Positions 4,680-10,344 of a stretch of 10,344 nucleotides of DNA are shown here, in pieces. How positions within the stretch are numbered: the first letter of the stretch is position 1; each line of letters opens with the position of its first letter. Source of the DNA: Pseudobdellovibrionaceae bacterium (GTDB taxonomy: Bacteria; Bdellovibrionota; Bdellovibrionia; Bdellovibrionales; JAMPXM01); assembly GCA_913776405.1 (NCBI GenBank), contig CAJYOV010000172.1, forward strand, positions 1 to 10,344. The letters are read 5' to 3'. The translations under genes were made by a program, and so were the position numbers. Below the pieces are notes generated by a model. That model searched no databases. It worked only from the letters and a program-made list of their open reading frames with translations, and was not told where the DNA came from.

Positions 4680-5110
4680 TGGTCGGCATTCACGAATCTT
4701 GGTTGCTGTTCGCTTTGGGTTCGGCGCTTTTCGCTGCGCTCACCGCGATCTTAAGTAAAATTGGCGTCGAAGGTGTAAACTCCAACGTCGCAACGATGAT
4801 CCGAACCACCGTGGTACTTCTCTTCGCTTCCGTTTTAGTGTTTCGGAAGTTTTCGCCAACTCAAGTTTTTCAACTCTCATCGAAAACGTTTTTGTTTCTC
4901 ACGCTCTCAGGTCTTGCGACAGGTGCGTCGTGGCTCTGTTACAACCGGGCTTTGCAATTAGGACCGGTCTCGAAAGTGGCGCCTGTCGATAAACTGAGTG
5001 TCGTTTTCGTCATCGTCTTGTCGGTTTTCGCTTTGGGCGAGCCTGTGAACTCGAAGACGATCATCGGAGCTTGCTTGATTGCGGCTGGTGCCGTGGTACT
5101 TGCTCTCTAA
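4679..5110 (+). CDS. Half-size EamA/DMT-family transporter
   Basis: A 143-residue protein with a single EamA domain, about half the length of ordinary drug/metabolite transporters, which carry two. Hydrophobic segments lie near 8-28, 37-55, 70-88, 105-120 and 127-143. The stretch ATGASWLCYNRALQLGPVSKVAPVDKLS (from about 80), with the conserved L-G-P-S-V-A-P-D-K pattern, and a final GEP-x-GACLIAAGAVV helix are typical of the short 'transporter family protein' group. Such half-size members are thought to work as dimers. The substrate is unknown. Its ATG overlaps the PAP2 stop (TGATG), with AGGA 8 bases upstream inside the PAP2 gene, so translation is probably coupled and the two proteins may share a task. 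It converges on kdpE with only 15 bases between, and no clear terminator is seen. Confidence 0.88.
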   Translation: MVGIHESWLLFALGSALFAALTAILSKIGVEGVNSNVATMIRTTVVLLFASVLVFRKFSPTQVFQLSSKTFLFLTLSGLATGASWLCYNRALQLGPVSKVAPVDKLSVVFVIVLSVFALGEPVNSKTIIGACLIAAGAVVLAL

Positions 5111-5125
5111 CTCCACACCGGTTTT

Positions 5126-5803
5126 TCAAACCAAGCGGTAGCCCATACCCGGTTCAGTGACGATGCGTTCGGGCACGGCGGCGCCGGGTTCTTCGAGTTT
5201 CTTGCGAAGTTGCGCGATGTAGATCCGGAGGTAGTGGGGGTTGTCGAGACCGATCGGGCCCCACACGGTTTTCAATAAATCTTCTTGGGAAACGACGTTT
5301 CTGAATTCGCGGGCGAGCGCCGCTAAAAGTGCGAACTCAGTCGTCGTCAGATGAAGGGTCTCGCCGTTTTTTTTAACGGAGCGGTTCGCAAGATTGATTG
5401 AAATCGGCCCTGCCTCAACGATGGGTGTAGCCACTTGGTCGTTCCGATGATGTCTGAGTGCAACGCTCACACGCGCTAGAAACTCAAGTGGGCCAAACGG
5501 TTTTGAGATGTAGTCGTCGGCACCCGATTCTAGAAGGCGGACCTTCGTCTCTTCATCGTCGGTGGCCGTCAGAATAATCACGGGTACCCGCGACCACGCG
5601 CGCAGGTGCTGAAGAACTTCGAGGCCCGGCATATCTGGGAGGCCGAGATCGAGAATGACTAATTGAGGATGAAGGGATTCGGCGAAAGCCAAACCTTCAG
5701 CGCCCGTCTCGCTTTCGATGACTTGATAGCCTTTTTGTTCGAGCTGAACCTTCAAGATTCGGCGGATCGAGGCTTCGTCTTCAATCATGAGAATTTTGAT
5801 CAT
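5126..5803 (-). CDS. kdpE: Response regulator KdpE
   Basis: A 225-residue OmpR-type regulator, the usual KdpE length. It switches on kdp transcription when phosphorylated by KdpD under potassium limitation. The receiver domain (1-120) has the acidic pair Asp9-Glu10, phospho-acceptor Asp52 in VILDLGLPDMPG, Thr79 and Lys101 in ISKPFG. The C-terminal winged-helix domain (about 128-225) carries the typical TTTEFALLAALA, HYLRIYIAQLRKKLE and VTEPGMGYRLV stretches. I chose the ATG at 5803 over an upstream in-frame one because it forms an ATGA overlap with the kdpD stop, has GGAG 5 bases upstream, and starts directly at the receiver domain (MIKILMIEDE). The longer form would add 15 residues read out of the end of kdpD. 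Last gene of the operon. Confidence 0.95.
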   Translation of the reverse strand: MIKILMIEDEASIRRILKVQLEQKGYQVIESETGAEGLAFAESLHPQLVILDLGLPDMPGLEVLQHLRAWSRVPVIILTATDDEETKVRLLESGADDYISKPFGPLEFLARVSVALRHHRNDQVATPIVEAGPISINLANRSVKKNGETLHLTTTEFALLAALAREFRNVVSQEDLLKTVWGPIGLDNPHYLRIYIAQLRKKLEEPGAAVPERIVTEPGMGYRLV

Positions 5804-8484
5804 GCGATCTCCGGTGGCACTGCGGGCGGTTCGCCGATTGGGAGCCACACGGTGAACGCGGCACCATGCGGTTGTTGATTCGAAACGCTTATTTCGCCGC
5901 CGTGAAGTTCAACGATACTTTTAACGATCGAAAGACCTAGCCCTGTGCCGCCCGTAGGCGAACCTGGCACTCGGTAGAATTTCTCGAAGATCTGAGACGC
6001 TGCTGACTCAGGAATACCGGGGCCAGTGTCAGCGACGACAAGCTTCACGCGCGAATTCTCAACGCTCGCCCGAATCGAAATCTCTGAACCCTTTGGGCTG
6101 TAAAGGCTTGCGTTGAAGAGAAGATTCGAAAGCGCATGCTCAAAGAGCCGGTAGTCAATATTGAGTAACGGCACGTCGTCACTGACACTCACTTGAACCT
6201 TGTGGTCTTTGAGACTTTTCCCCAATCGATTGAGTGTCACGCCGATCAAGTCGCTGAGATCATGCCACTCTTTATTTAAACTGAGTGCGCCTGAATTTAA
6301 GCGACTCATGTCGAGCAGATTTTCGATCACGCGATTGAGTCGTGCGCCAGCGTCGAGGACCTCGCCCGCAAGCTGCGCTTTCACTTCATCGGAGAATTGG
6401 CTTTTTGCATCCGCTAGCACGGTTGCCGAACCAAGAATCGCCGTTAGCGGCGTGCGCATCTCGTGAGAAATCGAGTTGAGAAGTGTTTGATGAAGCTGCT
6501 CTGAAGCGCGAAGCTTGTCGGCTTCTTCGATCCTTTTCTGGATAAAATGACGTTCAAGCGACAGACCTAATTGTCGACAGACAGACCTCAAGAGATTTTC
6601 TTGTTCGGTGGTAAGCGTTCGTTCGTCGCGAGGGCGATAGATGAAGACGCCTGAAATCTCGCGATCACCCTCGACCGGTAAGAACAAACCTTTCGCCTGA
6701 TTCAGAGTCGAAGTCGACCAGCCGGCAGGCTCGTGATTGTTGAACGACCACTGCGCAACCGCCAGGTCGCGATCATCAAGTTTCAAAACATATTGGTAGC
6801 GGGTCTCGTCGGTGAGTCGCCCGCTCGGATCTTTTAATGTCACCCCGCAGTCGCCTTTGAGCACCATGCCCATGCGGCGCAAAACCCGCTCAAGGAACTC
6901 GTCTTTGTTCGCACTTGTCGAAATGTCGCGAAGAGTTTCGTAAAGAACATTCGTTCGCTCTTCGCGTTCGCGCAAAAGCCATTCTTGCTGTTTCAGTCTG
7001 TTCGCGAGAGTTCCGGTGATGAGCGCCACGATAAAGAAGGTCACACACAAAATCATGTCTTCGATTTTCGAGATCGCGATCGTAAGGCGTGGCGGAATGA
7101 AAAAGAAGTTCCAGATGAGCGCACAAAGAGTCGCTGCGAAGACTGTGGGCCCAAGAGTTGACAGGCTGCCCACGGTGAGAACGCCCAACAAGAATATAAA
7201 ACCGACAGCTTGATAGCCGATCGCGCCCTCGGCCAATCCGCTGAGAAGTGCCAGACCGACAATCAACCAGAGCGTGTTCCAGTACGGAATGAATCCCGTT
7301 CTAAAGTTGAGTTTCGGAAGGTTGAACTGTGATTGAACTTTCGGCGGTTGGTCTTGTCGAATGACGTGAACGTCGATCTCCCAAGAATCTTGAACCAATT
7401 TATCAAGAAGCGTGCCGCCCTCGAGCCAATTTTGAAAGAGCCGTTTCGCAGGTCGACCCACGATCACTTGGGTCACGTTTTTCTGGCGAGCGACGCGTTT
7501 AAGCGCTGACGATACGTCTTTGTCCGTTGTTGAGATCACGTCCGCTTTCAGTTCGCGGGCAAGCGCTAAATTCTTCGTTAACTGAAGATGGTCTTCATCG
7601 TTGAGAACAGCACCCGTGTCGACATGCACCGCGATCCAAGGCGCTTCGAGATTATAAGCGAGACGCCGCGTCGTTCGGATCAACCGCTCAGAGTAAGGCG
7701 AATGGCTGACCGCGACCAGCAGCCGCTCATTCGACTGCCAAGGGTTTGAGCCTTTCATGTCGTGGAACGACTGAAGATCTTGGTCCACGCGTTCTGCTGC
7801 GAATCGAAGCGCCATTTCTCGAAGTGCCGTCAGAGAATCGAGTTTGAAAAAGTTCTGAGCTGCGCGCGTCGCGCGATCTGCGAGATAAACTTTGCCCTCT
7901 TTCAAGCGCTTGAGTAGGTCGACGGGTGCGATGTCGATCACTTCAATTTGATCGGCCATTTCAAAAACTGTGTCGGGGACGGTCTCACGGATTGGGACAC
8001 CCGTGATCTTTTCGACGAGGTCTTTCCGACTTTCGAGATGCTGAACGTTCATCGCGGTGTAAACATCGATGCCAGCAGCCAGAATTTCCATGACGTCTTG
8101 ATAGCGTTTTGGGTGCCGTGACCCTGGCACGTTCGTATGCGCCAGCTCATCGATGACAGCGATGTCAGGTCGAAGCCGAAGAATTTCATCAATATCGAAC
8201 TCTTCGAGTTCGACCTCTTTGTAGAGAGTTTTTTTACGCGGAAGGACAGTCAGCCCCGCTAGGAGTTCTTCGGTCTCTCTGCGGCCATGTGTTTCAACAA
8301 GCCCGATGAGAACTTTTCGGCCTTCGTTCTGTTGAACCTTCGCAGCCTTAAGCATTGCATAGGTCTTACCGACGCCTGCTGACATGCCGAGAAAAATCCG
8401 GAGCTTTCCGCCTTCGGCGCGTTTTTCTTGGGCCGAAAGCGATTTCAAAAGAGCGTCTGGATTTGGCCGGTCTTGGTCCGACAT
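5800..8484 (-). CDS. kdpD: Sensor histidine kinase KdpD
   Basis: An 894-residue membrane kinase/phosphatase that senses K+ limitation and controls KdpE. Domains in order, counted from the ATG at 8484, are the following. KdpD N-terminal ATP-binding domain (about 27-235), with Walker A GMSAGVGKT (33-41) and Walker B VIDELAHTN (110-118). Usp domain (about 252-378). Four membrane helices (about 400-495). GAF-like region (about 515-650). HisKA with phospho-acceptor His674 in SISHEMRTP. HATPase with N-box NLLFNASLYSP, G1 DTGPGI, F-box FEKFYR and G2 GTGLGLSI. All kinase motifs are intact and the length matches E. coli KdpD. The ATG at 8484 has GGGAG 5 bases upstream; a TTG one codon earlier is not needed. 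It lies 24 bases after kdpC and overlaps kdpE. Confidence 0.97.
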   Translation of the reverse strand: MSDQDRPNPDALLKSLSAQEKRAEGGKLRIFLGMSAGVGKTYAMLKAAKVQQNEGRKVLIGLVETHGRRETEELLAGLTVLPRKKTLYKEVELEEFDIDEILRLRPDIAVIDELAHTNVPGSRHPKRYQDVMEILAAGIDVYTAMNVQHLESRKDLVEKITGVPIRETVPDTVFEMADQIEVIDIAPVDLLKRLKEGKVYLADRATRAAQNFFKLDSLTALREMALRFAAERVDQDLQSFHDMKGSNPWQSNERLLVAVSHSPYSERLIRTTRRLAYNLEAPWIAVHVDTGAVLNDEDHLQLTKNLALARELKADVISTTDKDVSSALKRVARQKNVTQVIVGRPAKRLFQNWLEGGTLLDKLVQDSWEIDVHVIRQDQPPKVQSQFNLPKLNFRTGFIPYWNTLWLIVGLALLSGLAEGAIGYQAVGFIFLLGVLTVGSLSTLGPTVFAATLCALIWNFFFIPPRLTIAISKIEDMILCVTFFIVALITGTLANRLKQQEWLLREREERTNVLYETLRDISTSANKDEFLERVLRRMGMVLKGDCGVTLKDPSGRLTDETRYQYVLKLDDRDLAVAQWSFNNHEPAGWSTSTLNQAKGLFLPVEGDREISGVFIYRPRDERTLTTEQENLLRSVCRQLGLSLERHFIQKRIEEADKLRASEQLHQTLLNSISHEMRTPLTAILGSATVLADAKSQFSDEVKAQLAGEVLDAGARLNRVIENLLDMSRLNSGALSLNKEWHDLSDLIGVTLNRLGKSLKDHKVQVSVSDDVPLLNIDYRLFEHALSNLLFNASLYSPKGSEISIRASVENSRVKLVVADTGPGIPESAASQIFEKFYRVPGSPTGGTGLGLSIVKSIVELHGGEISVSNQQPHGAAFTVWLPIGEPPAVPPEIA

Positions 8485-8508
8485 CAAAACTCCCTGAAGT
8501 GGTCGGTC

Positions 8509-9054
8509 TTAAAGTTTATCGACCGCTAGGTTAAGCATTAACACATTGACTGTAGGCTCACCAAGGAAACCCAGGTCGCGTGACTGAGTGTAGCGATCCA
8601 CGAGTGAGTTGAGCTGGGCGCGTTTCTGATCGTCAAATCCACGCGCTTGAGCAACGGCTGCAACCTGAAACTTCGCAGCTTCAGGCGAGATCTGCGGGTC
8701 GAGCCCGCTGGCAGACGCGAAGAACATTTCTTTCGGTGCGTTCGGGCCAAGCGCTTTCGCTTGTTGAGCCACAGCTTCTTGGAGCTTTCTCGATGTAGGC
8801 CCGAGGTTCGTACCGCCCGACGGCAGCGGATTATAATCACCCGCTGAAGCACGCGGGTGGAAGTAACGTGCGCTCTCAAACTTCTGCGCGATCAACTCGC
8901 TGCCAATAACTTGCCCGTCTTTGGTGACAAGCGACCCACCGGCTTGTTTCGAGAAGAGCGTGCCGCCGATCACCGTGACGACGACTGGATAAGCAACTCC
9001 AAGAAGGACTGTCATCACGAGTAACATACGAAGGGATTGAATGAGTGTTTTCAT
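8509..9054 (-). CDS. kdpC: Potassium-transporting ATPase subunit KdpC
   Basis: A 181-residue small subunit of the KdpFABC K+ pump that stabilises the complex. It has one N-terminal membrane helix (about 8-30, LRMLLVMTVLLGVAYPVVVTVIG) and a periplasmic domain. The family signature is clear: SARYFHPRASAGDYNPLPSGGTNLGP (about 61-86), the FASASGLDP stretch and a closing G-E-P-x-VNVL-LNLALD-like tail. Length is close to the usual 190. The ATG has AAGGA 7 bases upstream. It starts 10 bases after the kdpB stop, as expected in a kdp operon. Confidence 0.97.
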   Translation of the reverse strand: MKTLIQSLRMLLVMTVLLGVAYPVVVTVIGGTLFSKQAGGSLVTKDGQVIGSELIAQKFESARYFHPRASAGDYNPLPSGGTNLGPTSRKLQEAVAQQAKALGPNAPKEMFFASASGLDPQISPEAAKFQVAAVAQARGFDDQKRAQLNSLVDRYTQSRDLGFLGEPTVNVLMLNLAVDKL

Positions 9055-9064
9055 AGTGGTTCCT

Positions 9065-10344
9065 TTAAACCCAACCGACTGCTGCTACGAACAAGTCGAT
9101 CAATTTGATACCGACAAACGGAACAAGAAGACCGCCCAAACCATAGATAAGAAGGTTCCGGCGCAAGATCGCGGCCGCGCCCAACGCTTGGTATTTTACG
9201 CCCTTTAGCGAAAGCGGAATCAGCGCGATGATAATCAACGCGTTAAAGATAACGGCACTCAAAATCGCGCTCTGGGGCGAGTGAAGGTTCATCACGTTGA
9301 GAGCTGAAAGGGGCCCATTGGTTGCGCCTTGAACGGCGTAGAGTGAGCCGAAGATCGCAGGCAAGATCGCGAAGTATTTCGCGACGTCGTTCGCGACTGA
9401 GAACGTCGTGAGCGATCCACGCGTCATAAGCAGTTGTTTACCGATCTCGACGATCTCGATCAACTTCGTAGGGTTCGAGTCGAGATCGACCATGTTGCCG
9501 GCCTCGCGCGCGGCTTGCGTACCAGAATTCATCGCGACACCGACGTCTGCTTGCGCAAGAGCTGGCGCATCGTTCGTTCCGTCGCCCGTCATGGCAATCA
9601 AGTGCCCCGCCGCTTGTTCATCGCGGATGCGTTGAAGTTTCATTTCAGGCGTCGCCTGCGCCATGAAATCGTCGACACCCGCTTCGGCAGCAATGGCAGC
9701 GGCCGTGAGTGGGTTATCGCCCGTGATCATGACGGTCTTGATCCCCATCTTTCTAAGTTCAGCAAAACGCTCTTTAATACCACCCTTCACGACGTCTTTG
9801 AGATAAATCACGCCAAGCGCCTCTTTACCTTCGGAGACGACGAGCGGCGTGCCGCCTTTGCGAGCGATGTCATCAACGATCGTCTGAACGCCTTTGCTGA
9901 ATGTGCCGCCTTGGGCCTCGACATGCTTTTTGATGGCATCGCCTGCGCCTTTGCGGATCGAGCGGCTGCCAATATCGACACCGCTCATGCGAGTCGTTGC
10001 ACTAAACGCGATGAAGTTCGCACCTTGCGAACTCACGTCGCGGGCACGAAGACCGTATTTATCTTTTGCGAGAACAACGATCGAGCGACCCTCGGCTGTT
10101 TCGTCAGCGAGCGACGCAAGTTGCGCAGCCTCAGCCAGGCGATCCGGCGTTACGCCAGGTGCAGTTAAGAACTCGCTCGCCATACGGTTGCCTAGAGTGA
10201 TGGTGCCCGTTTTGTCGAGAAGGAGCACGTCGATATCGCCGGCGGCTTCTACCGCACGACCGCTTGTCGCAATGACGTTACGACGAATCAGGCGGTCCAT
10301 CCCGCTAATCCCGATCGCACTGAGCAAACCGCCAATTGTCGTTG
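9065..10344 (-). CDS. kdpB: Potassium-transporting ATPase ATP-binding subunit KdpB (5' end off right edge)
   Basis: The catalytic P-type ATPase subunit of the KdpFABC pump. The window holds 425 C-terminal codons of a protein usually near 680. The frame is open to the right edge and begins [19 protein letters not shown], so the start and N-terminal membrane segments lie outside. The phosphorylated Asp in [10 protein letters not shown] is codon 10216-10214, followed by the nucleotide-binding domain, [12 protein letters not shown] and the hinge motif [11 protein letters not shown]. The last membrane helices are [17 protein letters not shown], the [10 protein letters not shown]...[13 protein letters not shown] segment and the closing [21 protein letters not shown]. 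Nothing looks broken. kdpA should lie just upstream, beyond the window. Confidence 0.97.
   Translation of the reverse strand, partial: TTIGGLLSAIGISGMDRLIRRNVIATSGRAVEAAGDIDVLLLDKTGTITLGNRMASEFLTAPGVTPDRLAEAAQLASLADETAEGRSIVVLAKDKYGLRARDVSSQGANFIAFSATTRMSGVDIGSRSIRKGAGDAIKKHVEAQGGTFSKGVQTIVDDIARKGGTPLVVSEGKEALGVIYLKDVVKGGIKERFAELRKMGIKTVMITGDNPLTAAAIAAEAGVDDFMAQATPEMKLQRIRDEQAAGHLIAMTGDGTNDAPALAQADVGVAMNSGTQAAREAGNMVDLDSNPTKLIEIVEIGKQLLMTRGSLTTFSVANDVAKYFAILPAIFGSLYAVQGATNGPLSALNVMNLHSPQSAILSAVIFNALIIIALIPLSLKGVKYQALGAAAILRRNLLIYGLGGLLVPFVGIKLIDLFVAAVGWV

Noticed and set aside
5804..5848. Longer KdpE form starting at 5848
   Set aside because: The extra 15 residues are read out of the kdpD 3' end in another frame and lie before the receiver domain. 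The ATGA overlap start at 5803 has a good ribosome binding site and gives the family's usual length.
9434..10168. 244-codon rightward frame opposite kdpB
   Set aside because: Antisense shadow of the highly conserved KdpB catalytic core, with no ribosome binding site or recognisable domain.
1..10344. CRISPR array, insertion sequence, prophage or toxin-antitoxin genes
   Set aside because: No regularly spaced long repeats, transposase or integrase motifs, or paired small toxin/antitoxin frames were seen. Gene content is housekeeping and K+ transport.

Overview
The window is an ordinary-looking chromosomal segment of a Gram-negative bacterium of middling GC content. It carries exported proteins with Sec-type signal peptides, a CCA-encoding tRNA gene, and many overlapping or closely packed genes. 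A DUF177/YceD gene, PgsA and a complete-looking Kdp system fit a proteobacterium-like organism. My impression from gene style is something near Bdellovibrionota or another delta-type lineage, but that is inference and nothing in the window proves it.

Left part (1-3021). The 5' end of a DUF177 (YceD-like) gene runs leftward off the window. Divergent from it is a dienelactone hydrolase-family gene with its full catalytic set. A 480-base gene-poor stretch follows (1019-1498). It is not empty: it holds two hairpins after the hydrolase, a leftward intrinsic terminator, a 17-codon leftward reading frame with a near-perfect ribosome binding site, an 11-bp stem, and CTCGAC repeats phased at 11 bp. 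Then come a rightward unknown protein with a helical-repeat-like N-terminus and a convergent exported protein that looks like an SRPBCC-type domain.

Middle part (3022-5110). A rightward lipid and envelope cluster holds pgsA (phosphatidylglycerophosphate synthase), a tRNA-Gly(GCC) gene with its own promoter and a terminator hairpin, a PAP2-family membrane phosphatase, and a half-size EamA/DMT transporter whose start codon overlaps the phosphatase stop. The phosphatase starts only 20 bases after the tRNA terminator, which raises the question of how it is transcribed.

Right part (5126-10344). A leftward kdp operon gives, in transcription order, kdpB (5' end off the window), kdpC, kdpD and kdpE. 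KdpB and KdpC are parts of the high-affinity K+ pump. KdpD and KdpE are the sensor kinase and response regulator that control it. The genes are separated by 10 bp and 24 bp, and kdpD/kdpE overlap by ATGA, so they are almost certainly one transcript. kdpA, and kdpF if present, should lie just beyond the right edge.

Most of the window is well-known biology. The parts worth a second look are the 1019-1498 intergenic stretch, the tRNA-terminator/PAP2 junction, the internal promoter at the start of pgsA, and a KdpD Usp domain with a partial match to a c-di-AMP-binding motif.
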